In this document: positions 12,526 through 25,236 of the stretch, in pieces | How the letters are laid out: each line of letters opens with the position of its first letter | Position numbering within the stretch: position 1 is the first letter of the stretch | Assembly (NCBI RefSeq): GCF_000003815.2 | Contig: NC_049990.1 | Location: forward strand, 380,081 to 418,968 | DNA from: Branchiostoma floridae | Lineage: Eukaryota > Chordata > Leptocardii > Amphioxiformes > Branchiostomatidae | Reading direction: 5' to 3' | DNA: 38,888 nt | Notes under the pieces: generated by a model | Databases searched by the model: none | What the model was told of the DNA's origin: nothing | What the model saw: only the letters and a program-made list of their open reading frames with translations | Position numbers and translations under genes: made by a program

Positions 12526-12629
12526 TACTGTAAATGAAGACATGTTCGCGGTGGTTTTATGTTCGCGATTTTGTCGAGGCCGTCTTACCACAAACTTCAA
12601 ACCACCGCGAACATTTTTGCATTACAGTA
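12526..12629. mobile_element. 104-bp foldback MITE
   Basis: Inverted ends TACTGTAAATG...ATGTTCGCGGTGGTTT and its complement ending CATTACAGTA nearly fill the element, leaving a short loop. No coding capacity. Confidence 0.6.
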
Positions 12630-13801
12630 TGTGACTGTGTATATAGTATGTGACAGTGTATTCCTGCGAACGTAAATGCATTTATATTACCTTTTGTAGG
12701 CACCAAGAAGGGCTATAAACACTGGGTACAAAAATGTGCACAAAAACATGCACCTGATCTTCAATCGTGGTTTAACTTACACCAGTGTGACGTTACCTAG
12801 ACATTTGCGTATGGATTATGTCCTGTGCACTAGTATACTGCATAGTGTTGATATTTAGGTGTCATGAAAAATGACAAAACCTTTTTTTCCTTGAGTACCC
12901 GATCAACTGTATAAAAAATCTTTATTGCTGGTTCTTTATTCCAATCAAAATATTTCTCTATGCAATTTTGCAGTTTTGAAACTTAGTTCCGTCATACTGT
13001 ATAAAGTATACTGTTCAATCACAGGTATTTGATAGTTAGGCAGCCCTGGCAGTACGTGAATGTCAGTTATGCAGGAAAACAAATAAATGAAACCAAAGGA
13101 AAGCTGCAATCATGGGCCCCTTCCCTACAGCACTCAGTACATGTATTCACATTTCTAATTTCTAACCATTCTCAAAGTCAAAACAGTCTTTGTCATTGAG
13201 GATAGGGGTAAAAAATTGTATCTTTCTTTTCCCACACAATTTTTATTCCCCCACTGCAGTTTTTCCCCCCCCCCTTAATTTATGCCCCCCCCATCCTCTG
13301 GAGGCCCATAAAACATCTGCAAAATTTGACAGTGAAATGAACCCCCCCCCCCCCAGGAAAAACCCTGGGTCAGCCACACAGACACTGTCAATAAGATAAC
13401 TCACATGTTCCACACTTCTGTATGTGGATCATATAGATAACAAAAATAAATAAAGGGCAATATTATTTTTCAAAATTATACAACAATAAATGATGGGAAT
13501 TAGGACTCATTTATCTATTTGTTTTATTTTTTTATTGATCTTATATGTTATAGGGTGGTCCCTTCAGTCAGCAGACTGATTTCCAAGGGAGCCCTGTTTT
13601 GTCCTTCGTAACCAGATTTTACTTCAGAGGGACAAAATTAGATATAGAATAATATTTTTACCATGATAAAAATTGACCAATAGAGACTGTATAAATTACC
13701 ATAACCCACAATATACCTCTAAATGCTCAATTACATTTTCAGAATTGATATATATATATATATAATAAATGATATTAAAATTTATATGATGATATGGTCA
13801 A

Positions 13802-14280
13802 TTTACATGTAATGACATCAGCACTGAGGATTTCTTCCTGACATGAATAATGCTGATATGTGTGCGCATATCTCCCAAAATGGCTTGTTTTTAACGTAAA
13901 CAGCCTTGTATCATCATGGCGTCCACAGTCTCTATTAGAATTGTAGTCCCTGTAAATACTCTATATCTGGTGTTTCTAAATATTAGGAATATCATATCAC
14001 CTAGTATTATTTCATTTGTTTTATAGTTCATACACATGTATCAGGAAAAACCATGATGTCATCATTACAATTTGTATGCATATCCCCCAAAATAGCCTGT
14101 TTTTAACTTGAACAGTCCTTTTTGTCAATAATCTCTATTTGAATTGTAGTCCCTATAAATACTGTAATAATATTAATATTATTATGAATATTATTACCTA
14201 CCAATTAGTATAATTTCCCTTGTTTCATGGTTCAAACATGTATCAGGAAAACTCATGATGTAATCATTACATGACATTGT
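13802..14280. repeat. tandem duplication, ~213-bp unit
   Basis: cccaaaatggcttgttttta (13874) and cccaaaatagcctgttttta (14087), with matching gaattgtagtccctgtaaat and catgtatcaggaaaa in both copies. Confidence 0.8.
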
Positions 14281-14284
14281 TAAT

Positions 14285-15595
14285 ATCCACCCTTCCAGAA
14301 CGACCTTGCTAGAACATCAGGCAATCCTCCCAATCCATCAGGGGACCCTCTAGGGACCAATGACTCACTTATTATGCGCCCATATCAAACAGAAATCAAC
14401 ACCACAGAAATTCTGATTATACCCCGGGATATCAAGTGATGCGAGATCGGGCTGTTTGTATATTTTTAAAATCCTCAATTTATCTTTAGCGTTATAATCA
14501 TGTTGAAGATTGTGTGACAGTGAACTTGAACAATAGAACACAACCCAACACTACAAAAGCAAAATCCATTTTCCACATTTGAAGGACACTACAAAAATTC
14601 ATGTTGAACTTTAACACCTACATTTTGTACACAGCCTGGCAGCAGAAGAAAGTTGCAATAATGTTTTTCATTTGAAAATACTGTTAATTCGTCCAATTCA
14701 TCAGTACATGTTATTATTACACACATGTAGATACACACTGTATCTCTGTTTCATACAATATATTAGAGTGTTACATTTTATATGAAACTTTATTGACTAA
14801 GCCTGTGTTGTCGTTTTGTGTGGTTTAGTATGGTTCTGATTTAACGAAGACAATGTGAAAACACACACACACATGCGAACACATTTACACTAGCAGTAAT
14901 GCTGCTAAACCTCCATACACACAAACAGGTGATTTTAATATAATAACAAACCCTCGACCCTTTCAGCAGTCACCACTGACAGAATGAAAACCTCAGAATA
15001 ATTCCCCAACTGCCCCCTCCCCAGCCCTAACCCCCTTTCCCAGTCTGTCCTGACCCCCCTAGCCAGCCCCCTCCTTTCATGCCGACAGACAGAACATCAT
15101 CTATCAGTCATATACCCCCCCCCCCCCTACTCCATCAGTATCTGCCTGTACCCAGGCACACTGCTGTGTAATTAGACAGCGCTGCCAGAGATGAATGGAA
15201 AAGTAAACAGCATTACTAAACATCACCTGCACAATCAGGAAATGAGACAGAAAAAAAAAATAGTACCCGTTTCGTCTCAAAAACCTGAACTTCATGACAC
15301 GAAACTTTAAAATACATCTTCATGAGCTTAAAATGACGGTAAGTTATAACAAAGACACACACATACAATTTTAGGACTAAAGTAAGTTTGAATGTTCCAA
15401 AGCTCAGAAACTGTACCAGAAAAGCAAATCAAATGTCCATCAGTTTCTGCATATGTGCAGTGTTAGCAAACTCTGTTGCACAATAGTCCATGAGATCATC
15501 CTCAGCTGCAGAGTCCCTCCTGTGTAATCATCCTCCCAGCTGTCAGATTAGCTGTTCTCCTCCCCCCCCCCCCAGCTGGGAGCCGCACGAAATGC
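14285..15595. other. non-coding, no gene recognised
   Basis: AT-rich sequence with a short CA repeat near 14858 and C-rich tracts near 15005-15130. Nothing else is supported. Confidence 0.4.
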
Positions 15596-15599
15596 TCCC

Positions 15600-15666
15600 G
15601 ACAACAATTAAGCAGCAAAACTCTCCTGACAACAAGCAGCAAAACTCTCCTGACAACAAGCAGCAA
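15600..15666. repeat. 23-bp tandem repeat
   Basis: gcagcaaaactctcctgaca plus aca, about 2.7 copies. Confidence 0.85.
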
Positions 15667-15741
15667 ATCTGCCTCCTTTAAACCTCACACATCAACACCT
15701 GAGTCTCAGCTGAAGTCAACCCAACAGGTACAAGTAAAGAC

Positions 15742-16075
15742 AACTCTCTGCCTTACACATAAATACTTATTGAAGATGTCAACCATGTAATATACTTGGA
15801 AACAAGAGTTGATTTTGTAGACTTTTAGTATTTTAAATGTTTTACTTTTTAATGATATCTTAGTGTTCTGTGCAATTGCTCTTCAGGCATAAGCTTGTAA
15901 ATAAAGAAATAACTCTCTGCCTTACACATTAATACATTTAAAATGTCACCCATGTAATGTACTTAAAAACAAGAATTTGTTGACTTAGTGTTTTAGATGT
16001 TTTTACCTTTTTACGAGATCTTAATTTTTGTTCAATTTATTTGGCCCTCAGGCATAATTTGCAAATAAAGAGAGA
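15742..16075. repeat. tandem duplication, 169-bp unit
   Basis: aactctctgccttacacat starts at 15742 and 15911. Both copies end with gcataa...tgtaaataaag or tttgcaaataaag, like a retroelement 3' end with a poly-A signal. Confidence 0.85.
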
Positions 16076-16535
16076 ATATCTATGTATATAAACATATATC
16101 ATTATACATTTTGTAATACTGTAAGCATGATATTAGCTACAAAACAGACAAGCCCAACCCAACAAGACAGTTAGTATATAATTGAAAAAACAAATTTCTG
16201 TGTGAAATAGAGTAGATACTTGTGGGAAGAAAAAAACTTTTTTCCTAGTTTCTGCACTGTGTGATTTCTAATACAGATAGTTAGTAGTTTTCTTCTTACC
16301 AAATAAACTTTTCTTCTAAAAAAAAAAACTCTTTTCCATGTGGTTATTTTGATCCCTGCACTTGCCCTTGTACCCAGACTGTTTGACAGATCATTGATCA
16401 TCAACTGATGGTACTGCTGATAACTCATCCACCAGGAATTAGTGATACACTTATCATGACTATCATCACTATAACTAACACCTGAGCCAGGCCTTCTGTC
16501 TGTAAAACATGTCACAACTACTAGGAGCTACATTG

Positions 16536-17926
16536 TAGTTTATTGTTTGGTTTTGTGCTATATATGTGGAGAAACCCTACTTTTAAAGTTATCTGTAAAA
16601 TATATTGTTGATGAGCTAGTTTATTGTTTGTTTTTTGTACTATAAATGTGGAAGAACCCTATTTTTAAAGTTATCTGTAAAATATATTGTTGATGAGCTA
16701 GTTTATTGTTTGGTTTTTGTGCTATAAATGTGGAGAAACCCTATTTTAAAAGTTATCTGTAAAATATATTGTTGATGAGCTAGTTTATTGTTTGGTTTTT
16801 GTGCTATATATGTGGAGAAACCCTATTTTTAAAGTTATCTGTAAAATATATTGTTGATGAGCTAGCTTATTGTTTGGTTTTTGTGCTATATATGTGGAAA
16901 AACCCTATTTTTAAAGTTATCTGTAAAATATATTGTTGATGAGCTAGCTTATTGTTTGGTTTTTGTGCTATAAATGTGGAGAAACCCTATTTTAAAAGTT
17001 ATCTGTAAAATATATTGTTGATGAGCTAGCTTATTGTTTGGTTTTTGTGCTATATATGAGGAGAAACCCTATTTTTAAAGTTATCTGTAAAATATATTGT
17101 TGATGAGCTAGCTTATTGTTTGGTTTTTGTGCTATATATGTGGAGAAACCCTATTTTTAAAGTTATCTGTAAAATATATTGTTGATGAGCTAGTTTATTG
17201 TTTGGTTTTTGTGCTATATATGAGGAGAAACCCTATTTTTAAAGTTATCTGTAAAATATATTGTTGATGAGCTAGTTTATTGTTTGGTTTTTGTGCTATA
17301 TATGAGGAGAAACCCTATTTTTAAAGTTATCTGTAAAATATATTGTTGATGAGCTAGCTTATTGTTTGGTTTTTGTGCTATATATGTGGAGAAACCCTAT
17401 TTTTAAAGTTATCTGTAAAATATATTGTTGATGAGCTAGTTTATTGTTTGGTTTTTGTGCTATATATGAGGAGAAACCCTATTTTTAAAGTTATCTGTAA
17501 AATATATTGTTGATGAGCTAGTTTATTGTTTGGTTTTTGTGCTATATATGAGGAGAAACCCTATTTTTAAAGTTATCTGTAAAATATATTGTTGATGAGC
17601 TAGTTTATTGTTTGGTTTTTGTGCTATATATGAGGAGAAACCCTATTTTTAAAGTTATCTGTAAAATATATTGTTGATGAGCTAGTTTATTGTTTGGTTT
17701 TTGTGCTATATATGAGGAGAAACCCTATTTTTAAAGTTATCTGTAAAATATATTGTTGATGAGCTAGTTTATTGTTTGGTTTTTGTGCTATATATGAGGA
17801 GAAACCCTATTTTTAAAGTTATCTGTAAAATATATTGTTGATGAGCCAGTTAATTGTTTGTTTTTTGTGCTATAGATGTGGAAGAACCCTATTTTTAAAG
17901 TTATCTGTAAAATGTATTGTTGATGA
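16536..17926. repeat. 82-bp satellite, 17 copies
   Basis: Unit: tagtttattgtttggttttt, gtgctatatatgtggagaaa, ccctatttttaaagttatct, gtaaaatatattgttgatga, gc. Copies are highly similar. tatgaggag variants concentrate in the later copies (units 12-16 all carry it), while units 2 and 17 share a gtggaagaa variant. Confidence 0.95.
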
Positions 17927-18399
17927 CCTGTATACATATTCATTTACTATTTCAATCTTGCTCAATGTAGACCACTGGAAGAATAGCTGGCAACATAATG
18001 TTGTAATAGCTAAAAGTGGATCTGAATAAAGTCAAAGTCAATTAGTTTTGAACATTTTTGGTTGATTGTGTGTTTAGTTTAATTTAGTTTCCAACAGTAA
18101 ATCCCAGTTATTCTACTTATAATTACCTCTTCACTGTAGATGAGCAATAAACTTATGAATAATTGTTGTCCTGTACAATTGTGTCATGAATGTACAACAC
18201 AGCTCTCACACTGCTCTAAACATCAGGTGGTGATCATTGTGCACCTATCGTTCTCATCATCGTTATCAATATTAACTCTTGGCAGGACTTAGATAAAAAC
18301 TTATCAACACTATAGCTGACCCCTCTACTTTCCCTTTATCATAGTTTATGCTGAGTTACCCAGTACCACTGGTACAAGTCCATTATAGACACACACACA
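17926..18399. other. LINE-like 3' end then unique sequence
   Basis: gtggatctgaataaagtcaa (about 18016-18035) resembles a retrotransposon 3' end with a poly-A signal. No coding sequence is visible. Confidence 0.35.
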
Positions 18400-19868
18400 C
18401 ACTCATAATATTGGGGAGTGAATACCATTCATTCCTTCGTTTTGACATCTTTGCAATTAGCTCTTGGCAGCAATTAGCAAAAAAAACTTGATTTCAACTA
18501 AATCATTGTTGTTGCTGACACCTCTACTATCTACCATCCCACTGGCACAAGTCCATACAGGCACATATACAATATTGGGGAGTGAATACTGTTCATTCCT
18601 TCATTTTGTCATCTTGGGAGAAATTAGCAACAAAAACAAACTTGGAATTATCATTGTTGCCCACACCTACATTTATATTTGTGTACAGATGTACCTTTCC
18701 TGTGTTATCCCAATACTGGTCCATACAGGCACTCCAGCTCATAACAGGGAAAGAATATTCTACCTGTCCTGATTATCTTTTCAATTAATCATGATGGAAA
18801 TTAGCAACAAAGTGAACTAGTCATAATTTGATTGTACATGTAAAAGTAGGGGATACTTCCTGTATCCTGTATCCCCCACCACTGCTGCAAACACACAACA
18901 GCTCAGAACACTAGGATATCCCACCCTCCATGTTTATATCATCTTTACAATTAAACATGGCAGGAATTAGTACCAAACTTGGAATGATTTGATTGTAAGT
19001 ACAGTAGAGGACACGTTTGTGCCCTCCCTGTGTCCTGTATTCCCCATCAGTGTTCCTGACCAGATCATAACAAGGACACTCATCAATGCTTTCAATGTTT
19101 TCCTCATTTTTGCAATTAGCCATGGTACAATGTAGGAATTTGTACCAAACTTGACAGAATTAGACAATAACTACTATAGGAGGCACGTACATGTGTGTAC
19201 CTTCCCTATCAGTGCTACAAACCAGTTCATAACAACAGGAGAATATCGCACACTCCATGTTTTCTTTATTTTTGCAATTAGACATGGTAGGAATTAAGAA
19301 CAAACTAGTGATAATTTGATTGTACACATAAATACTGCAGAAGACACCACCTATGTGCCTATTCCTGTATCCTGTGTCCCAGCTCACTGCTTAACACACA
19401 ACTGCTCATAACATCAGGCAGAGAATATCGTACACTCCATGTTTTCTTTATCTTTGCAATTAGACATGGCAGGAATCAGCACCAAACTGTTTGTAAACTG
19501 ATTGTAAGTAAAGTAATGGGCACGTATGTACATGTATGTCTCTGTGTCCCGTATTCCCCTTTAGAGCAACAGAGCCGTTCATAACATCAGGTGAATATTG
19601 TACAGTCCATGTTTATATCATCTTTGCAATTAGATATGGACAGAATTAGCACCAAACTTGACATAATTTGATTGTAAGTAAAGTAATGGGCACGTTTGTA
19701 TGTCTCTGTGTCCCGTATTCCCCTTTAGAGCTACAGAGCCGTTCATAACATCAGGAAAATATTGTACATTCCATGTTTATATCATCTATGCAATTAGATA
19801 TGGACAGAATTAGCACCAAACTTGACATAATTTGATGGTAAGTAAAGTAAGGGACACGTTTGTGCTCC
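18400..19868. repeat. diverged tandem array, ~168-bp unit, about nine copies
   Basis: The landmark tttgcaattag (or a one-base variant) is at 18450, 18944, 19109, 19271, 19453, 19623 and 19787. Spacings are 165, 162, 182, 170 and 164 bp, plus one interval of 494 bp holding two decayed copies. Units also share aacatcagg, tccatgttt and gattgtaagta. Confidence 0.85.
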
Positions 19869-19869
19869 G

Positions 19870-20471
19870 TATTTCCCAGTCAGAGCTCCAGATGAGCTCA
19901 TAACATCCTCCCTGATGAATGTAGGAATAAAACCAACCCACAGACTCCTTCTGAAGGGGCTGGAGACGGGTGGTACCCAGTCTGGATTCCTCCACATCCC
20001 CAGCATCCCTGTCCTGCATACTAACCATCTCCCCATCCATCCATCCATCCATCTACTAAACCCTCACACACACACATAAAAACACTCCCTCCCCTTCATC
20101 CCAGCTACAATCCCCCAGCATCACCACATCAGGAGGAGGAGATGCTGGTACTGATGCAGACTGGAGGAGAGGGGCAGGTACAGAAGAGGAAGCTAAAGGA
20201 AAACCAAGATGGCTGCCAATGTGGGGCCTCTCCTGCCGGGCTGGGCTGGGTTGGAGGGATGTCAACAGAACCACATGAACCCCCCATCCCTGTAGACTCA
20301 TCAGGTACAGGGTTTCACACAGGGGAGGGGGGATGGGGGGGAGGGGAGTCGTTTCCTCCTCCTCAGGGGAGGGGGAGTCATCGCTCGGCAACAACATCCC
20401 ATGAATATGCCATCAGGAGAGAGAACAGAAAACCTGCATCCATCACATATCAACCCCCCGTACGTATGGAG

Positions 20472-20511
<40 letters not shown>

Positions 20512-20940
20512 TACATGTACGTCTGTACGTACCTTCTTCTTCATAAGGCAGTGACATTCCATGCGACACACACAATCCATAGGCTGCGAGGTCTGGGTCC
20601 ATTCACCCCACGTACCAGAGAGGGCTCTGCCCGGCACAGGCTCCCATCAGACGTTCTCCCGGCTGCTGGAACACGATACACGCATATCCTATATCATGGT
20701 GTCCGAGGGTGTCGTCTTACCCTGACGTTCGTTCGTTACCACCACGCTTTGGCCCGACCGCGAGAGAGGAAACACTCGGCTGATAAATAACCGTCTCACG
20801 TTCGTGGACAGGCTGGCATTTTCCTACGCCGAATAAATACGGACGTCAATGCTTTGCAGGTGCCCATGCATCCCAAACGCCCGTCGTCGGGCAGCCAACG
20901 CCCGGTAACCAATCCCCTCGGTGAGCCTGCCTGACTCAGA
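19870..20940. other. GC-richer non-coding stretch, no gene
   Basis: Includes CATC repeats near 20035, a G-rich stretch 20320-20375 and a TA microsatellite. Both strands have short open frames that reflect composition only. Confidence 0.4.
20473..20508. repeat. (TA)n microsatellite
   Basis: Pure TA run of about 35 bp. Confidence 0.95.
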
Positions 20941-20944
20941 GGAG

Positions 20945-21420
20945 CCCGGATATTTCCATACCAATGCTAATGCAGGGAGGGAAGCTGGGTATTCGGGGAG
21001 GGTGCCGGAGTAGTTTATTCGGGGGACGGCACACAACTGTTATCATGAGGCAGAAAGAGCGGCAGGTATATTTCCATACCAATGAGCCTGGCAGAGTGGT
21101 TTATTCGAGGGACGGCACACAGCGATTATTATGAGGCAGAAAGAGAAGTAGGGATATTTCCATACCAATGCTAATGCAGGCAGGGAAGCTGGTTATTTGG
21201 GGAGGGAGCTTGAGTAGTTTATTCGGGGGATCGCACACTGTGGTTTATTCGAGGGATGGCACACAGCGATTATTATGAGGCAGAAAGAGCGGGGATATTT
21301 CCATACCAATGCTAATGTGGGGAGGGAGCCCGAGTAAATTAATCGAGGGATCGCCCACTGTTGTTTATTCGGGGAGGGTTCCTGAGTGGTTCATACACAG
21401 CGGTTATTATGAGGAAGAAT
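20945..21420. repeat. degenerate tandem repeat around ggatatttccataccaat
   Basis: Four units start near 20949, 21066, 21153 and 21294. They share ttccataccaatgctaatg, gtttattcggggga and ttatgaggcagaaagag. Confidence 0.85.
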
Positions 21421-21483
21421 CAACATAATTTCCTTTACAGTGTGGCGGGAAGCTCTTCCATCAGAGCTGTGCATTACCGCTCG

Positions 21484-21720
21484 GCTGACAGCAGGAATAC
21501 TGATGTGTGAGAGGCTGATAATGGCCCTGCTACTCCCTCGAGTGTGTGTATGTATAAGCTACCCTCCCGTGTGTGTGCTGTCTTCTCATGTGTGTGTGTA
21601 AGATGTCCTCCTGTGTGTGTGAGGTATCCTCCTGGCATCACCCTCCAGCTGACAGCAGGAATACTGATGTGTTAGCGGCTGATAATGGCCCTGCTACTCC
21701 CTCGAGTGTGTCTGTGTGAG
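21484..21720. repeat. tandem duplication, 164-bp unit
   Basis: gctgacagcaggaatactga starts at 21484 and again at 21648. Both are followed by gctgataatggccctgctac. Between them are GT-rich tcctcctgtgtgtgtg repeats. Confidence 0.85.
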
Positions 21721-21985
21721 CACTAGCCTCCCGGGAGCCTGTAGACTGAAGTGTGGAAATGCACCCTACATTAAGCAGCCCCTCCCCAGGGAGGGTGGGT
21801 CCCAAGCGACCCACGTAAGTCCCGCGCGACCCACGCACGTCCCGCCCAACCCGACAATCACTCCGTGCGAGCCCCGCATCACGAGACAAACAGACACGGA
21901 ATATTGAAATTCCCCCAATTCCCATGTAGATGTGGGATGACGTCACCATGGCGACCACGTGGGCCGACTCACGGCTCCTGGTGCC

Positions 21986-22800
21986 ACCCAAAACTGCCTC
22001 ATCGCCTCTCAATTCATCACCATCTATCTATGAATAGATCTATCTAATCTAGCGGTCCCTGCAATTAACTTGTGACTGATTCCCAAATGTGTCCAGATAA
22101 AACATAATATCAATAATCACCCTGCCACACACTAAATACAATATAATATATGCAGTATAGTACAAAATGAATGGAGGTATACACAACGATCATGCACATA
22201 CAGCACAACTTAGTACTTCCACCCAAACCTTGCTCATCGCTTCTCCATTCATCACCATCTATCTATGAATCTTTCCAGCGGTCCCTGCAATTAACTTGTG
22301 CCTGATTCCCAAATGTGTACAGATAAAACATAATATTAATAATCACCCTCCCACACACTAAAAACAATATAATATATGCAGTACGGTACAAAATGAATGG
22401 AAGGTATACACACATCATGCACAAACAGCACAACTTAGTACTTCCACCCAAACCTTGCTCATTGCTTCTCAATTTATCACAATCTGTTTAGGAATCTTTC
22501 CAGCGGTCCCTGCAATTAACTTGTGACCGATTTCCATGGGATCCCAAATGTGTACAGATAAAACATAATATCAATAATCACCCTTCCACATACTAAAAAC
22601 AAATATTATAATATATGCAGTATAGTAATCACAATCTATTTATGAATCATTCCTGTGGTCTCTTCAATGCATTAACTTGGTGACTGATTTTCAAGGGATT
22701 GCAGATGTATATATGATCACCCTCCCACAGACTATAAACAACATCAACAATATACACAATGTAATAGATGCAGTACAGTACAAACTGAATGGAAGGTAAT
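21986..22800. repeat. tandem repeat, ~230-bp unit, 3+ copies
   Basis: cacccaaa...tgcctcat/tgctcat...atcaccatctatctatga recurs at about 21986, 22217 and 22445, with a truncated fourth near 22628. Units also share gataaaacataatatcaata and gcagtatagtacaaaatgaa. Confidence 0.85.
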
Positions 22801-22809
22801 CTCCAAGCA

Positions 22810-22921
22810 GATCCTACGGTGCCATAAGATAGTATCAAAGCTGGCCAGGACTATAGCCGGCTAAGGGAGTCAAACGGGCACCTATGGGGAGTTTGATACT
22901 ATACATAACGCACCGTGGATC
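22810..22921. mobile_element. 112-bp foldback element
   Basis: About 30-bp imperfect inverted ends begin GATCC(T)ACGGTGC and reach TAGTATCAAA; the inside is about 50 bp. No target duplication can be told apart from the GATCC ends. Confidence 0.55.
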
Positions 22922-23089
22922 TGGTTCGAGATTAAATGGAAGGTACACACAATGATCGTGCACATACAGCACAGCTTAGTACAGAAGCAGAAAACAACTA
23001 CACATGATTCTACCGTAATTTATTAACGTTGTTGGGGACAGAACCCTCTTCAAAGGACTGCATTAGGACCCTCTAAAGGCAACATCAAG

Positions 23090-23282
23090 TCAATGTGGTG
23101 GATTTTTAAAAAGGATGAAGATCAATTCTGCAGAACTGGAAGATACACCTGATCTGTACCAGTGAAACACAAGCGGGACGAGTAGAACAGAAAGAAACAA
23201 TATATACAAATATCCTGACCGACCCGGGAATCGAACCTGGATCACGACTAGCAGCCTAACTGATCGAGCCAAAAGCCTGACA
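23090..23282 (-). mobile_element. tRNA-derived SINE (family A)
   Basis: On the minus strand, A box tggctcgatcagttagg (23271-23255) and a perfect B box GGTTCGATTCC (23237-23227) are 17 bp apart, the spacing of a tRNA. It is followed by about 130 bp of non-tRNA body. I could not fold a proper acceptor stem, so this is a SINE head rather than a tRNA gene. Confidence 0.6.
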
Positions 23283-23769
23283 GGCGTTTGGCATGGTCAG
23301 TTGCTTAGCACTACTTGAACCCCCCACTGTTACACCAGGAACCAGGGCTGTTCCTCCTGATTCCATCCGTTTTGTCCCACTCATTGTTCATTAATTTTCG
23401 TTATTAAAGCTCACAGAACGACATTTTCATCAATTTCTTGTCAAGCAGAGCAGAATTTTTTTGATGGACGGGGTGACATTTTATTTGCAGGGCAGAGATA
23501 CATGTCATGGAGAAAGTCCTGCGAGTGAATATAAGCTAGACTTTATTCTAGTCTATTGAAAATTGCAACAAGGTAATACTGATGGCATCCAAGGTAGTAC
23601 AATGTTGTCTTTATCTTTCTCCTCTGATTCAGAACTTATTTCCCATGTTTTACGAGAGTCACTGATTAAAGAATTCATTTGATGCACTTCTTTGACTACA
23701 ACAAGATTTTTTTCCTGCAATTTCAACATTTCATCCACCGACTGGAGGCTTGTAATGTCTAACCAAGGA

Positions 23770-24440
23770 TGTATTTTGCACGGCTGTACAGTGATAGTAT
23801 CTCCTGTTTGATGAAGACATCAGAACATGCCTGTCTGCTATCCTAACCATGATTTCAATTTGTTCCTGCAATCTCAATATATTGTGCAGAGTGGTGGTTC
23901 AGTGGTGGTTCCCAAAAAAAGAGTGTATTTTGCACGGCTGTACAGTGATAGCATCTTTTGTTTGATGAAGACAACAGAACATGCCTGCTTCCCTCCCCTG
24001 TCAGTGTTCCCTGCAGGGCCTGATTTGGAACCTTTGTCAATTTTTCTCTGCAATCTCAATATTTGTCCACAGAGTGGGGGCTAGTGGTGGCTAAGCATTA
24101 GGACATCGTTTTGCATGGCTGTACAGTGATAGCATCTTTTGTTAGATAAGGACATCAGAACCTGCCTGCTTCCCTCCCTGTCAGTGTTCCCTGCCAGCGT
24201 TCATCTGGGTCTGCACAATCATGTTCTACTCTCCAAGCAGTGATGTCTAAAACAGAGGTGTATATTTTTGCACGGCTGTACAGTGATAGCATCTTCTGTT
24301 TGATGAAGACAACAGAAACTGCCTGTCTGCTATCCTAACCATTATTTCATTTTTTTCCCTTACAATCTCAATATTTGGTGCAGTGTGATGTCTAAAACAG
24401 AGGTGTATTTTTGCGGGCTGTACGGTGATAGAAACTCCTG
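23770..24440. repeat. diverged tandem array, 143-181-bp unit, five copies
   Basis: ttttgca(c/t)ggctgtacagtg begins at 23774, 23928, 24109, 24266 and (as ttttgcgggctg) 24409. Units also share gtttgatgaagacatcagaa and cctccctgtcagtgttccct. Confidence 0.85.
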
Positions 24441-24619
24441 TTTGATGAAAACATCAGAACCTGCCTGCCTGCTTCCCTCCCTGTCAGTGTTCCCTGCCAG
24501 CAGTCAGCTGGGGCTGTTCTGCTTAATGAAAATTACTCCCACCGAGGCTCCGGGACTTAATCAGATCCGCTGGTCATTTGTCATCAGGTGCAGGAGTTCA
24601 CCTTTGTTCTACTGAGTAC

Positions 24620-24815
24620 TGGATCTGTATCTGTATCCATATCCGTATCCGTATCCGTATCTGTATCTATAAAGCCAATATAACCGCCCTTCGGCGTAAC
24701 ACACCAGCTTCTGTATCTGTATCTATATAGCTGGTATAACCGCCCTTCGGCGTAACGACACCAGCTTCGCAGGCACGCGGTGCGGCAGCAGCTGGTTATG
24801 TTACACCAAACGACC
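24620..24815. repeat. short relative of the 30.9-kb hairpin repeat
   Basis: Contains (GTATCC)n hexamers followed by two copies of the aaccgcccttcggcgtaac core, then gcaggcacgcggtgcggcag and agctggttatgttacacca. This looks like a longer, single-copy version of the unit arrayed at 30905-31460. Confidence 0.7.
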
Positions 24816-25236
24816 TGTCACACCTAACTTTTGCACATCTATCTGCAAGCAGTATTCAAAAATATCCAGAGAAGACGCCTCTACTGTGCTTGGTCAGTTG
24901 GTGATAACAAATTCCACTCTACTCTACTGCTGCTGGTTTTTGTATGCTACTGGCAGGGGTTGCAGTCCTTAGGACAGGATGTTCTGCCATGGTCCACCGT
25001 TCATTTGTCAATCAGGTACTGGTGTTCACCTTTGTTCCGTTCTCCAAGCAGAGGTTCCTTTTTTTGACGTTTTCTTAGGCATTTTTATCAGGCTTTCTAT
25101 TTTGCACTGTTTTCTTGACGTCTTGAAGTCAAAATTCGATTAAAATCCTCAAGTAGAAAGGACCTGGTATGCAGAAACAAGTTTTTAAAAAAAAAGCAGG
25201 AGTCAGCAGAAACATTCCATCAGTGGACAGTTCTTC

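Noticed and set aside
16536-17926. CRISPR-like regular repeats
   Set aside because: Units are head to tail with no unique spacers, and the locus is eukaryotic.
20056-20546. Overlapping open frames on both strands
   Set aside because: Driven by G-rich and TA repeat composition; products contain YIYIYI runs from the microsatellite.
23215-23282. tRNA gene on the minus strand
   Set aside because: Good A and B boxes, but no 7-bp acceptor stem, and a SINE body follows.
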